Assembly (NCBI RefSeq): GCF_012273895.1
Contig: NC_052119.1
Location: forward strand, 8,470,705-8,534,704
Origin: Zerene cesonia
Taxonomy: Eukaryota > Arthropoda > Insecta > Lepidoptera > Pieridae
Direction: 5' to 3'
DNA: 64,000 bases
Below, one piece after another: positions 25,016 through 37,064 of this stretch. The notes under the pieces are model-generated. The model was not told the origin of the DNA, did not search any database, and was given only the letters and a program-made list of their open reading frames with translations. The stretch's first letter is position 1, and the number at the start of each line of letters is the position of its first letter. The position numbers and the translations under genes are program-made.

Positions 25016-25245
25016 TATTGTGTTTCATACTGCGAGTGGGGTAGCCGGAGGCTCGTTTCCTTTACCTCACCAATTCCAATCTATTCCCTCTTTCCAATCG
25101 TCAATCCTTTCCTTATCCCTTTCCCTTAAAGACGGGCAGCGCATTTGCAGATGCAGTACACTAATGTTCATGGGCGTTGTTGATCGCTTACCATCAGGCG
25201 AACCACCAGCTCCAGCTCCAGGTCCAGTTGCGCGCTATGATATAA
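25016..25245 (-). repeat. SINE-like interspersed repeat ('GCTGGTGGTTCGCC' family)
   Basis: On the minus strand it reads AGCTGGTGGTTCGCCTGATG, GTAAGCGATCAACAACGCCC and then the G/A-rich middle and GAGCCTCCGGCTACCCCACT. Other copies lie at 29094, 43252 and 61488 on the plus strand. The A-run at 25242-25250 lies at its head side. Confidence 0.65.
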
Positions 25246-25334
25246 AAAAAAAACTTACTATTTTCATATCCTTGTGTTGAGATTTTTAGCAATCCTAGGC
25301 ATTATATATACTAGGCATTATTATCAAAATAAAA

Positions 25335-25420
25335 AACGAGGAGGTTCTCTCTAAGTTCGATTGCATTTTTCTGATTTCGTTACTCGGTAACTCCGTGGAT
25401 TATGACGTGATTCTTGTTGT
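25335..25420 (+). repeat. Fragment of a 'GGAGGTTCTC' family repeat
   Basis: AAAAACGAGGAGGTTCTCTC then TTCGATTGCATTTTTCTG and GTTACTCGGTAACTCCGTGG, in the order of the family at 54600. Confidence 0.5.
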
Positions 25421-26325
25421 GGTTATAAGAAATTATTGTCCTTTGGTCCCCTTTTTAGAATTTGGAGTGGTGAGTGTTCTTTGTAGACAATAATAATTAA
25501 TAAAACTTAATAAAGTGAGCATAATATGTGCAATTAGTCTAGCCATTTGTTCATCGTTACTGTCGCTACAGCCGATACCATTCTGCACACACAGATTAAC
25601 TCGTCCGGTGCAGATAACAATATGTGGAATGCTGATCAGGAATTTGTGAACTGCTTGTTCAGGTTTCTGGTATAAATGTGCATGTTACGTGGAATTTGAG
25701 TAAGTTCAGGATTTTTCTGAAGAATGTATGGAAATAAATAGAGAATTTGTTTTTGTTCTTCATATGAAGGTATTTCGCCTGCAGTGAACTTTAGGGTTAG
25801 GAATGTCTAATACGCTAAGGACATAAAAAAATGTACTAAAATTTTTGGTAGAATCCGTCCTACGTGGGTCCGGGAGTTGTCACCAAATAAGAAGACAAAA
25901 AACTGTTCATTTGTTTGTTGATTATTGATTAAAATTTTTATGCAAATTAATTGATGCATTATTTATTCAAGTAGTTAGGTGCTATATGTATGGAGGGGGG
26001 GGGGTTACGTACTAAATACCAATATGTTATACAAATGGTACAAGATACCATTTAAACTTCAAGAAGTTTCGAAAGCTAGCGTGCTGCGCAGTATAGAGAT
26101 TGTATGTAAGAAGATATAGATATTCATACCATTCACCATACACGTGCTATTCTCGAATAATACTCGAATATAGCATCTCGAGGTAGGGATAGCACTAACC
26201 TCGTTAAGGTGATAATGATAAAAGGCATAATGATGTGTTCCTTATCTATTTAGGCATCTTTTCCTGTCACATTTGCTGTGAAACTGGTTTCGGTTGTACT
26301 GTTTTATAAGGTCTTAATTCAAGTA
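25421..26325. other. AT-rich non-coding DNA
   Basis: No exon seen. A run of 12 G bases lies near 25993-26005. Nothing else identified. Confidence 0.4.
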
Positions 26326-26781
26326 TCTTATACCTTTAAACGAGCAATTCTTGTATATATATATATATATGTATATATATATACTTATATATATATGTAA
26401 TTGGAATCTCGGAATCGGTTCCAACGATTTTCATGAAATTTAGTATACAGGGGGTTTCGGGGGCGATAAATCGATCTAGCTAGGAATTTTTTTTTAGAAA
26501 ATGTCATATTCGTGTTTTATTCGTGTTTTTTTTTCCTGACATCTATTGGTGAATAATAATACTATTTTGCTTCGTAGATAGCTGGACAATTGAAATAATG
26601 TCATATTCGTGTTTTATTCGTTGTTTTTTTTTCCTGACATCTATTGGTAAATAAAAATACTATTTTGCTTCGTAGGTAGCTTGGCAACTGAAATAACACA
26701 TAGGCACTTTTTATACCGATATTCCTACGGGATACGGTTACGCAGCACGCTTACGCGGTTTCAACCGCGGGTCACAGCTAG
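26326..26781 (+). mobile_element. Non-autonomous Helitron with internal tandem duplication
   Basis: Same family as 17147 and 18067, in the opposite orientation: starts TCTTATACC after an A and ends CGCGGTTTCAACCGCGGGTC-ACAGCTAG before a T. It is longer (456 bp) because a block of about 97 bp (26501-26597) is repeated at once (26598-26695), and a short insertion precedes the terminal hairpin. It lies in the presumed first intron, about 300 bp past the donor at 27077. Confidence 0.8.
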
Positions 26782-27077
26782 TCAATTTATAATACGTGCT
26801 TTTATTGGCGCGAATTTTATTCCGTATTACGTTTAACGTAGCGCGTTAAACTTTTGTGAAAATAATCCGTCTCTGAAAATAACATAAGCCTGCGACTTTA
26901 AAGTATTTACAAATATGCTTCAAAATTTTATGTATATTTAAACCATACCATAATATCAAGTTAAGCATACCCATAACCAGATTGCATTCATTGCAATTCC
27001 ATAACTAAATTAGTTATATTTTGATAACGGCAGAAGTAAATTGGAACAAGCAAGTGACAGCAGTGTGGCGGCCTCAC
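26782..27077. other. Start of the presumed first intron
   Basis: Between the Helitron and the coding exon. AT-rich; no second exon or repeat recognised. Confidence 0.4.
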
Positions 27078-27078
27078 C
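27072..27078 (-). other. Splice donor of the coding exon
   Basis: On the minus strand the sequence reads CACG then GTGAGG, a close match to the donor consensus. It leaves the exon in phase 1 (one base of a split codon). No convincing partner exon with a matching acceptor was found to the left, so the first intron may reach beyond base 1. Confidence 0.55.
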
Positions 27079-27306
27079 GTGAGTAGCCGGCGTGAAGTAC
27101 AAAGCGAACAGATCGTCGACGGAGGTAGTGGCGGCGGACGCGGGCGGCGCCGGCGACTGCACGTAGGGCTGCGGCTGCGCGAGCGGCGGCGGAGGGCCCC
27201 CGTAGTGCAGCCCGCTCGGCCCGGCCTCCACCAACAGCTGCATGTGCGAGATGTCGACAAACTCGTCGCCGTCCCGCCCCAACTCCTCGTCCTCCGGCCG
27301 GCGCAT
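27078..27306 (-). CDS. First coding exon of an unrecognised, probably regulatory protein
   Basis: Seen: the minus strand reads 76 codons plus one base from an ATG at 27306, with no stop, into a strong splice donor (exon ...CACG, intron GTGAGG). The protein begins MRRPEDEELGRDGDEF, an acidic stretch. A proline-rich segment follows (about residues 37-56, GGPPPPL to SPAPPAS). A short acidic-hydrophobic motif, VDDLFALYF, lies at residues 63-71 and resembles activation-domain motifs. There is no signal peptide, membrane segment or known folded domain. In-frame ATGs at 27360 and 27324 could add 18 or 6 residues; an in-frame stop lies at 27402-27400. I prefer 27306 because it has G at -3 and the charged start looks like real protein, while 27360 has a poor context. 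Unspliced, the frame would stop at 27010. I do not recognise the family. Transcription factor or cofactor is a guess from composition and from the large surrounding non-coding DNA. Confidence 0.62.
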
Positions 27307-27805
27307 CGCGATCGCACAGAGCATCGCACGAGCGCATCCCCGCACTTGGCACACCACCATACGCACAGCCACACGCACACTTAACGATAATTGACGCGAT
27401 CACAGATTATTACTATTTCTACTGTTAAATGAACACAGGTTTCGCACGCGCGTCGCGTCGCGCGGGTCACGCCGCATTGAGAGATCGGGGCGGCCGCCCC
27501 CGTGCGATGCGTGTTATCAATGGACGGCTCGCGGCAGCCACCCGCGTTCGGCGTTCATTCAGACGGCTGCGTTAATGGCGTTCGAGAGCCTCGCTCGGTT
27601 CGCCCACGTGCGCGGGAAAATGGCGCGAGGTACGAGCGTGAAAAGCGCGGGACGCACAATGAGGATAGCAGTTCGCGAGCGCGTGGGCACGGAGGCTCGC
27701 CGAGCGTCATCTACCACTTTCACCACTGAATCACTCCCGCCTTCGTACTATACCGTTTTGGTGTTGCCACAATTAGCCCGTGACGTCGCCGGCCCGGTCA
27801 GATAG
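27307..27805 (-). promoter_or_regulatory. CpG-rich promoter and 5' UTR of the 27 kb exon
   Basis: This is the most CpG-rich stretch of the window and sits directly upstream of the coding exon on the minus strand. It carries an E2F-type site GCGGGAAA (27612-27619) just before AAATGGCGCG (27618-27627), which also fits a Pho/YY1 GCCAT core on the other strand. A CACGTG E-box lies at 27605-27610, and a CRE-like TGACGTCG near 27781. A TCAGT initiator-like motif lies on the minus strand at 27729-27725. No clear downstream promoter element follows it, so the start site is uncertain. The CpG richness also creates long shadow frames here on both strands that should not be read as genes. Confidence 0.5.
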
Positions 27806-29093
27806 CAGAGCAGTTACGTTATGCTTGGGCTAAAAATAAAATTGATCATATTCAAATCTACGTAACGCGACGATGCAGTACATCGTATTTCTATTTTTAT
27901 AATGACATATTGACGTATGTATTTACGTAGGCATCGACTCATCAATTATGTTCGTAACGGCTTTTTCATGGTGTATGGACGTATTTCATTCTAGAACAAT
28001 TCAGAAAGGAATTCCAAACATAAAACAGCAGGTTTGTATGATATAGCACACCTACCGCTCGGATTTACGTTTTAGAATCAGGTTCAATGGACGACCTAGC
28101 CCACGTTATTTGATATTTCAATACATTTTTCCATTAAACACCAATTAATTATTTCTCTTTGTTATCGCTATAATTTTTCCCCACGTCCAATACACGAGTA
28201 CTGTAACACCGAAATAAGGAAAGGTCGTGAGCGTGAGCCGCCATTGCCGTTGCCATGCCAACCACCTGTTGATCTCGGAATCTCCGAATCGTCTAAATGT
28301 CAAAGTGCACGTGAGTAGGCTGGAAAATTGGGAAGCTTAAGATAAGGTGTGAGTGCACACACACCTTGGCGGCATTATTACTTGATAAATCATAAATACA
28401 AGGAACAAATAAATTACATTCATGATAAATGTATTTTATATTAAAAGTTATAACTTGAATGATTGTTAGCCAACACAATATTTATTTCTATCGCTGTTCT
28501 TGGTTATTCAATATCATTTTAGATTGTTTTTAGGGACATACAAAAATAGGTCATTCGTTAAACAAACAATTTTCGAATTGTTTTTAATTTTATAATAATA
28601 AAAAGTTTCTGTTGATTTTCAACACTTTTTAAAACTAATATGTTATTTACATAAAACATGACTAAAAAATGTATCCACAAATCAGTTAGCGCTTTCATAA
28701 TCGACAGCACATAAAATTAATAAATATAAACACTTGCCTCATCTGAAAGAAATCTATTTTCATTGCCACCATGGTTAATAAATGTCATTTTTTGTTTTAT
28801 ATATTTCATTTAAAACGTGGAGTATCGTTAATCGACCGCCCACGGTCTACGATCGGCTAGCCCACTAATATCGGTATCGGACTGTTTCATTCAGTTACAA
28901 AGTTCATATGTCAGTATTGTGAAAATTGTGGAAATGATTCGAGCCGCCTACGGGTTTCCGGCGCCTACGAATCTGATTGCAAGAATAGGGCTGCGGGCTT
29001 TGAGAAATTAATTATTGTTATATGTATTTGTAGGGACTTATTTACGTTCTGTTAGAATTTACGTAAATAAAGGAATGTTGTGGAATTTTTTTA
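27806..29093. other. Upstream region of the coding exon's promoter
   Basis: No exon seen. GC-richer patches at 28200-28270 (GAGCCGCCATTGCCGTTGCC, with YY1/Pho-like GCCAT words) and 28830-29000 (GAGCCGCCTACGGGTTTCCG) could be upstream regulatory elements or small non-coding exons. Confidence 0.35.
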
Positions 29094-29392
29094 TGTTATA
29101 GCGAGCAACTGAGCTTGTGGTTCGCCCGAGAACCATCGCCCATGAACATTGCAGAGGTAGTCCCACTGCGTTGCCTGCTGTGATGTGATGTTAAGGAAGG
29201 GATTGACGATGGAAATAAAAGAATGGACTGGCAAGGGTAAGGAAAGGATATGTGCCTCCTGGTACCCCACTAACCGAACGAAACACCTGCATGCTACTAT
29301 TTCACGCCAGTCTTCGTGCATCGTGCGGGGGTGTAGCTCCATCAGAGCTGGCCCAATTCGAGTCAAAGCGTGCTCGATTTCCACACTCAAAT
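29094..29392 (+). repeat. SINE-like interspersed repeat ('GCTGGTGGTTCGCC' family)
   Basis: Begins ATAGCGAGCAACTGAGCTTG and GTGGTTCGCCCGAG, continues with a G/A-rich middle and ACGAAACACCTGC, and ends GTGTAGCTCCATCAGAGCTG then CCCAATTCGAGTC. The two frames here (29091-29394) are by-products of the repeat. Confidence 0.65.
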
Positions 29393-30144
29393 AAAATATA
29401 AGAATGTTATAAACATTAACAAAAAAATGTTCTTAAAATCTGACTAAAACATTGTATCGTATACCCACGGTGGATTCCCTGGAACGTGGGAGCATTTGTC
29501 TACAAAATCACTCTCAACAATTGAAAATTAATTAAATGAAAACATTCACCCATCAAATTAAAGGGGACATTTTTGGAATTTTTTTTCCCAATTAAACCTA
29601 TCGTAATGTCCACCTCAGAAAGGTTTCACCTGATCTCTTTAGGCAACCCTAGCTAGAAGCCTTTACACAGATATTTAACATCTATGTGGGTTTCATTTGG
29701 TGAAACAATTTTTAAAAATGTTACGTTAAATCACGTTACGCGAAGTTGCGTAGGAGTATTTACTTCTCGAAATCGTAATGAGTTTAACATTTAAGTAGAT
29801 TAAGTAAACGAAGTTTATAACAACGCCCTCACATTGTCGCGTGCTGTTTTAAAGGTTTCATAATTTATTGTTCCCTTTTAACTGAAGGCAAATGGGAGGA
29901 TTTGACATCAACCCATTGGGAAACATAAAAGCGATGCGAGCGACGATGTGCTTTTGCTATTGTTTATATGTCTTTTGTATACTTTGTTTTACGAAATATC
30001 ATGTCATCGTGCATCGTATTTTTATAAAACTGTAAAGGATTTTCCAATGGTTATTCTTATTTGGATAAACAGTGAATTATGTTATTTTAATCTACAATTA
30101 ATCTTAACACCATTTATACTTTTTCGCATATTATTCTCTATCTT

Positions 30145-30240
30145 TCCACCCGCGGCTTCGCCCGGCCTTCTGAGGGAGTCTCTACATAGTTCAGTAATCC
30201 GGCAATCCTGGGGTTTTCTATCTATATAGAACTATCCCAT
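30145..30240 (+). mobile_element. Transposon tail fragment
   Basis: CACCCGCGGCTTCGCCCGGC is the typical GC-rich end of lepidopteran Helitron/RTE-like repeats, followed by AT-rich sequence. Ends not defined. Confidence 0.4.
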
Positions 30241-31879
30241 ATCCCCGGGTCTGAATTGTATTTTATTAGTTTTTTTGTTATTCTAATTTTTAAGAAATTT
30301 TTTGATGTATAATTACGCTGACGCTCGTAAAACCCCTTTGGAGTCTGAATGGAAGTAAAATAATTTTACATTGACTTTGAAAGACACATATATTTCAATC
30401 CATTGCAAGTTCATCAATTCCAAACGAATAATTCAACAGGAAAGTATAGCTTCGAACCGCTGTTACAACAAAAAGCCAGATAAACATTAATGAGTAACCA
30501 ACCAATTGAGCAAAGGATACTGATAAAATTAACATTCTAATAAGGCCAGGTTCAATAATTATGTTGAATCTGCGGGGGCGAAGAGGAAGGCTGTATATGG
30601 AGCGGTGCGCGTCACCGCCAAAATTATACTCTGATCACTTAGATATATCTGTACTTTTAAGGACAGATCGGAATAGAAAACTAGTGTCATAAAATTAAAC
30701 TGCTTTTAATAAAGTGTTAACTGTTGGTAGATAAAAATATTCAATGTGTTATAAAGGTTTTTTGGATGTGATGTCATATTATTTTTACATTATTTTTGGT
30801 TGCATCTATTTTTAATTTAATAATTTAGTAAAGTGTTTATAATAATATTGTGATATATAATTATCTAATACAATTAAAATACTTCCGAAAGTCTTACGAA
30901 ACCATGTTACAAATTAGTAGCAAGTATAAAATCAGTTCCGATTATAGATAGGACTATAAAAAAATATAAATATATGGATGTCACTAGATTTACTTCGCAT
31001 TGCAGTCCGGTCAAATTTCAAAGAATCTTTGAAGAAACAAAAAAATTTTGATGACTATCTAGACGAGACAAGTCTTCGTCTCATGACTAAAAATAATTCA
31101 AAGACGCTACAGATATGTACACTTAATATTGTGACAACATACAATACGTTCTCTGCACACATTAACCGTCGACTTTATACAATTTAATTGCTACATTCAA
31201 ATAGCCGAGTCGCGAACTGAAGAAAAACGATGCTTTCAAAGCAAACATGCATTACATTACATTACACAGATGTATTTTGTACATGCTTTGAATGGGCTGA
31301 ATAATGTGCCCATTTAATTATGTGTTGAGACGTAATTAACAAATAGGCGGTTATGATTATTTAGCCACGACATGCTTGGTTAACTGCACGCGCCGTGGTG
31401 AGCTTTTGTTATTAAATTATACCTTGATTTCAATGTAGCTGTAATGAATTCACGAGTTATATTATTTTAGTATAGTGTACTGTTCGCGGCGTCGTTTACC
31501 TGCGCTTTATATATTTGTCCAACAATTTCATTATCTTTAACTTTTTTCATTGTGAAAATAATGTATTTAATTTTCCAAGGCCGTATCTATCTATATATTA
31601 AGACGCATCGAATATCAATTAATATAATCTAGGTATTGGTTTGAAATTATTTCATATTATAAAAAAGCTCAAGTCTTTATCTTAAGAATAATTAAACTTT
31701 AATATTCGAAATAAAGCAATGAAGCGACGCTTTCATTAAACACGGAAACATTTCATAAATAGGGTCTCACAAACACTAACAATAAGGGAAAGACAAACAT
31801 TAAAAAGTATTTTCTCTTTAAGGCGTTAGATAAAAAGTGCTATGCGTTAAACTTTATTGACAACAGAATCAACCGGCAA

Positions 31880-32110
31880 GCAAAACGACAATCACCAAAG
31901 GAACCTCACCAAGTTCACAATTCAACACCTCAGCGAATTCCCTACCACATTTAGCGCTAAACAAACCACGCGCTAATAGTACAATCTGCATTCACGGGAG
32001 TAATTTAATGTCAATGCAATTGCAAGGCCGGGGTGCGATCCTGCCGAGATAAATTATCCAGCTGTCGGTACTAACGCCGTATTAGAGATCGGCTATTGAA
32101 TACAAATCGC
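31880..32110. promoter_or_regulatory. Candidate conserved non-coding element
   Basis: Higher-complexity sequence than its flanks, with AATTTAATGTCAATGCAATT, CAAGGCCGGGGTGCGATCC and ATAAATTATCCAGCTGTCGG. Looks like enhancer-type DNA; conservation cannot be tested here. Confidence 0.22.
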
Positions 32111-32469
32111 CCAGTCATTGCTTGCACGCGTATGAATAAAGTTTTAAAGGTGTGGGTCGTTTCCTGGTTCTGTGAGCGGAGAACTCGGTACGATGTCTTG
32201 AACGATCTTGATGAGGAAAGCAGACTGTTAAGTATGGGTCATCATAATCATAAGTAGCCCATATTTGTTTACACTGCAGGGATGTAATCCTCATATGAAA
32301 GTTCAGGCTATAATCCACAACGCTGACCAAATGCGGGTTGGCAAATGTCATATGTTCACTAGCTTAGATTTTTTTCATAGGCCGCTTTTCATAAATGTTT
32401 TGCGTTTCATGCAGAGATGTGAATAGTGTGCAAATAAAAAAAATATATATATTTCTTGCATGGTGATCT

Positions 32470-32536
32470 GGTCTTTTAGCCAACGACTTGTTGATTGACG
32501 TCCGAGGCACTAACCACTGAGCCATTACTGCTCAAT
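32470..32536 (-). repeat. tRNA-like SINE head
   Basis: The minus strand reads AATGGCTCAGTGGTTAGTGC then CTCGGACGTCAATC. TGGCTCAGTGG is a good A box. No complete tRNA follows, so I read it as a SINE of a second family. Confidence 0.5.
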
Positions 32537-33609
32537 TTTGTGTATATATATGTATAAATAACATTAAAGGAAAAGTATTTTCTATTTTCTGTTATATTGT
32601 ATGAAAATAACATTTGGACTTGTGGAAGAAAATTGTGATGAAATATAAGAAGCAAAAGTTCGTTCATCTTGAACTTGGCCCAACAACCTTCATAAGCGAC
32701 TTCTGTTTCTTTTTGTACAAATATTTCGTTTTATGAGCAATCCTATTTCATTATACATATTTTTCCTTGTGTTATAACCAGAATAATACTTTTAAGAGCC
32801 AATGAAAACATGAAGTCACTATGTCGTTTTATACAAAAATATCGTAAGTAAAATTCTCTCATCGAAACATCCTCATAGATTTCCAATTTAATTCTACCAA
32901 GATATCAAAAATCCGGATTTTAAAAAATAACGACCACTAAAATCACAAACAACAAACACCGGTCTAATGTTATTAAATAATAATTGCTATTCCATCAAAA
33001 AAGTGGCATTTAAATATGAATTATAGAGCCAGCATTCGATACTAATATGATTACACCGCGCTAACCGGCGGTTTCCTCTAAAAATCAGGTTATGAGTAAT
33101 AAATAACGAAGTATTGAGATCGCTACCGCAGCAGTTCATTACGACGTTGATTTATAATATGAAATTGTGTATTTTTCGTAGTCAATCTTCCGACGATTCG
33201 GCGTCGATAAGTGCTATTTAACACTTGATGTAGTGTCAGTAATTTGTGTCCGCTTTTCCTTTTTCAATCACCACGAAATTGTTGTGACGTAAGCCTCGAA
33301 TTAAGGTTTGTTGTAATAGAATTTTAAACAATATTATTAATATGAAAAAGCAGCAAGTGATGGCAATATTAGCTTCGCGTTTTGTTGCATTTTCAAAGCT
33401 AATTCAAATGGTGAAAATAGGTTGATATTTTTCATAATTGTATAAGTATTTCCATTGTTTCTTAAGTCCAAACTTATATATATTTTTACAATTGTTTCAT
33501 ATTGTTAAAATAAAATTAGCTATACCTCTATTTAGAACCTACCTCCGATATTTTCTTACAAAAACTTTGCACGAAGAAAGGAAACAATAACCCATAATTA
33601 AGTCTTAAA

Positions 33610-33760
33610 CCTACAATCAATCAATCAATCAAAAACTTTTTATTGTGCACCTTTACAAGAAGAGTACAAACAGGATATAAATAAAATCAGCAGTATGAAG
33701 AGCACAACAGGCTATCTTATGTCTTAAGCAGCTACAATAAAAAGTGAATTTGGAAATTTT
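33610..33760 (+). repeat. Non-LTR retroelement-like fragment
   Basis: (CAAT)n, then AAAACTTTTTATTGTGCACC and later AAGAGCACAACAGGCTATCT and CTTATGTCTTAAGCAGC. 'tttattgtgcacc' next to a short tandem tail is a common lepidopteran repeat end. The (CAAT)n run at 33616-33632 may be the tail itself. Confidence 0.45.
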
Positions 33761-34129
33761 GGAAAAGTTTCCCAAAAAAAAAATCTCCTCTATCTACTAG
33801 TAAATTAACTAACTGTACGATTACTTATATGCAAATTAAAGGAGCAATAACTTTGGAACAATCCCACTTCATAAATTGTAATGACCACAATGTCAAAGGT
33901 CACGCGCCCGGGGCGCCACACTAGGGCGCAGAGCGGTCGCCGCTTGTAATAAGTTTATTGCAACCTCTTCACGTAATTTGCGAGTTCTTAATCTATGAAA
34001 ATATTATTATCTGTAAGAATATAAGTATTGTGAAGAATAAAGAAACGAATTGAATCGGACACTTTTTATTTATATAAGAAATCCACACTGGTGGATCAAT
34101 GTAACTTTTGCACTGGTCCGTCTTCTTCG
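33761..34129. other. Non-coding stretch with a short GC island
   Basis: GGTCACGCGCCCGGGGCGCC (33898-33917) and CGCAGAGCGGTCGCCGC follow AT-rich DNA. Function unknown; no exon. Confidence 0.3.
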
Positions 34130-34296
34130 ATATAGAGAGTAAGGAATTATAATATTGCATGTATCTAGAACTAGACGACATGTGACATCTGCCAACCCGC
34201 ACTTGGACAGCGTGGTGGGTTATGGCCTGAACCCTCATAGGAGGCCTGTATCCAGCAGTGGGAACATATATGGGCTGATGATGATGTTGATGATGT
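34130..34296 (+). mobile_element. 3' end of a non-LTR (LINE) element with GATGAT tail
   Basis: GACAGCGTGGTGGGTTATGG, CCTGAACCCTCATAGGAGGC and CCAGCAGTGGGAACATATAT then GGGCTGATGATGATG is a well-known lepidopteran LINE terminus. Only the tail is present. An inverted remnant is at 58338-58400. Confidence 0.7.
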
Positions 34297-36869
34297 ATCT
34301 AGAAAGTAAAGAAAAATAATACGTACATTAAAATAGTCTATACTAAAGTTGTAAAGAGGAAAGATTTGAGCTAGCTATATATTTTGAAATTAAAATAGCC
34401 TTTTTTATTACTATTTTCTAATAACTTTATTATTAGAAAAGGCACTAAATACTATTACTATCCTTCATCCGAGAATATTTGAAAGATAACTGTTGTAATT
34501 TCACAATATAGGATGTTATTTTAGGAAAGATTTAGCGTGTGAAAAGCAAGTGAAAGTGCATTGTTAATACTTGCATTACTCATTTACGACCCACGCCTGA
34601 ATTTCATATTCATATTTTGTAATGCAATTGCTTAAAACTCACAACATCGTGCTTACGCAATATTTAAGGTTGGAATTTTAGGGAAGATTAGAAGCCTTGA
34701 CAATTCGACTGTGAACAACCGCCTGAAAAATTATGAAAAATATGAATTATATTGGAACAATGCTGGTTGTTCCAATTTGTAAAAATAAGCACAATTTTAG
34801 GTTGGGCATATAGTTGGGAATGTCACATTTAACACAACTTAACTAGCGCAATACATTGTGGATTGAAATCATATGAGGCATAGTATGTTGCTATTGTTGA
34901 AAGAAAATTAGCTGATAATGATAGAATGTACAATACACACATGCAACATTACGAAATATAATAAAACATGATAAATTACTTATTAGCAACGACCCTTGCT
35001 TCAAATATTTTAATGTCATATTCGAGCATTTGATTGACCCACAGATAATGTACAGAGTATTGCATCATCTTTAATCAGCTAATTTGACAATTTCTCTTTT
35101 GACACTATCTTATATGTTTTTTCTTGTGTTATTAATTTCCATTTTCAATTTACTATGTATGTTCTTGTTTGCTCTGTTTTTATGAGGACGAATGATATTA
35201 TTTGTTTAGTGACATTATCATAAAGCCATAATGAGATTTAGATGAACGCAGCGTGACTGCACCGAGGGCCAAAATGTAAATGATTCCCTAAAACGCCTTA
35301 ATGTACCATCGCCGCTGGTTATATCCATATTAAGCACTTTAATATCCACGTTTACACCATACCGACCTCTTATTTGTTTTCGAGTCAATTTCTAATCTTA
35401 ATAACCCACTATTTATTCAGATTTTATATGAGAATTTAGGAAAGATGCTACAAATTAACATATCGTATTACGTGTTACTGTGCACCGACCGATTGAATTG
35501 GACGCTTTTATTCATTTTAATCATATTAATTTTTATTTGGAATGTTTCTGCAGTTAGTTTATGACTTTTTTAATAAAAAGTAATTTTTATTTATCCTGCA
35601 GTGGAAAATTATGATTGTAAAATGACGTTTAAGTGTTATGATGATTATGGATTCGTAATTTATTTAATTCAGTACTGAAACGATGTTAAGAAGACTGCTG
35701 TGGCAGCGTGCTAATAAATATTGAAACTAAACTAAATTATCAGCAATTTTTAGCCATTCATGCACAACCATATTCTTAATAATAGAGCCACAGAATAAAA
35801 AATAACATTTACCATGAGCAAAATCTATTATATTTCTGTATATGAGTAGCTACATGATGTCATTAATATTTACCTATAAAAATAACTATGAATGACGTGC
35901 GTTAATGAAAAAATTGTCCTAAGACAAAATAACATAGAATAATACCTGTGTTCCTAAAGTTGTAGTGTCTGTTAGAAGTAGCAGAATTTTTATACTAGTG
36001 AATTATAGAATCGATAAACTTTGATTTGAACCAGTTCAAAAACAACTTATTTAAAATTAGTGTAATTTAGAAATTAAAGTTAAACAATGTCTTTTATCAT
36101 TTGTCCCCAAAATATTTTGACTCCTAGGTTATCAATATAGTGGATATAGTGTAGTGATATATAGTGGACGAAAATGGTGCCAACGGTTTAGAGAAAAGGA
36201 TGGCACCAACGTGCTTGTTTACACGACTTAGCAGATCCTATCGTTCCCCCAGACACAGAACAGGTCTATGAAAAATTGTTTTCTTTTATTTGAATGTATG
36301 TTAGGCATTAATGTAATCTTCATCAGTGGCATCTGTTTTACAATAGTTTATAAACAGTTTATCACCATTATAAAAATATATGTAATCATAAACGTTTAAA
36401 CAATCCGCAAGTTATGAAAGATGCTGCGATACATTAAATTTAATATTTGAAAAATCTTCGGGGCATTGTTTTAACAGTTGTTACAATAATTAAAAAATTG
36501 GCCGTTTTTTTATATAACACATTTACGTAGACTCGTATCTGTAAAACATATTGTAAACTATAATTACGCGAATGAATAAGCTCACTTTGGAGAGCTTGGC
36601 TAACAGTTTTCTCTGAACTATGGCTTACTTTATTGTTATTCACATGTGCACGTATTGCAATTCGTATCTTTTTTATAGCTATTGCCTCAGTATATTCATA
36701 TACAATATCTTACTGAATCAGCCCAGTATATCGTCAGTTTTATCGTGAAAGTGTCTGTATATGTGTATATAAACACAATCAAATCTTACCTCTGGTAAGC
36801 TACGTATACAAAAAGGACGGCTTTCGTAGCGTCTGTTTTAACAACTGTTGATTTCCAGTACAAAAATTA
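34297..36869. other. AT-rich non-coding DNA
   Basis: No exon seen. 35225-35370 is somewhat GC-richer and complex (GAACGCAGCGTGACTGCACC, TAATGTACCATCGCCGCTGG) and may be an enhancer. An 8-bp inverted repeat TGGTGCCA/TGGCACCA lies at 36175-36182 and 36201-36208. Confidence 0.3.
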
Positions 36870-37064
36870 AGTGCCGTGTCGCCTCGTGGGGATGGCGCAG
36901 ATGATATAATACAACTGATTCACTATTCGATTTTCTTTATAGACATGTAGGTGATCAACCTTGTGTGTACTCTCAGATCAAGACGTTTTTTTGGGAGATG
37001 GGTAATTGTACTCAGGACCCCTCGGTTCTACGCTCACGCGTTAACCACTGCACCAAGGAGGCGG
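36870..37064 (-). repeat. tRNA-derived SINE
   Basis: The minus strand begins CCGCCTCCTTGGTGCAGTGG and TTAACGCGTGAGCGTAGAAC, then GGTTGATCACCTACATGTCT and AATCGAATAGTGAATCAGTT, and ends in CATCTGCGCCATCCCCACGA. Better preserved than the copy at 24803. The B-box region is diverged. Confidence 0.75.

Larger units (their letters stand above)
29393..33609. other. AT-rich non-coding DNA
   Basis: No exon seen. Old repeat pieces at 30145 and 32470 and a GC-richer patch at 31880-32110 are listed separately. A small perfect inverted repeat GCGGTG-CGCGT-CACCGC lies at 30602-30618. (ATTAC)3 lies near 31251-31266. Confidence 0.35.

Noticed and set aside
27079..27384. Arginine-rich 101-codon frame on the plus strand, opposite the coding exon
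   Set aside because: It is the antisense shadow of the CpG-rich exon; composition follows from base content.
27502..27805. Two overlapping 75-codon frames in the promoter
   Set aside because: Arginine-rich frames from CpG-rich DNA; no start or splice support.
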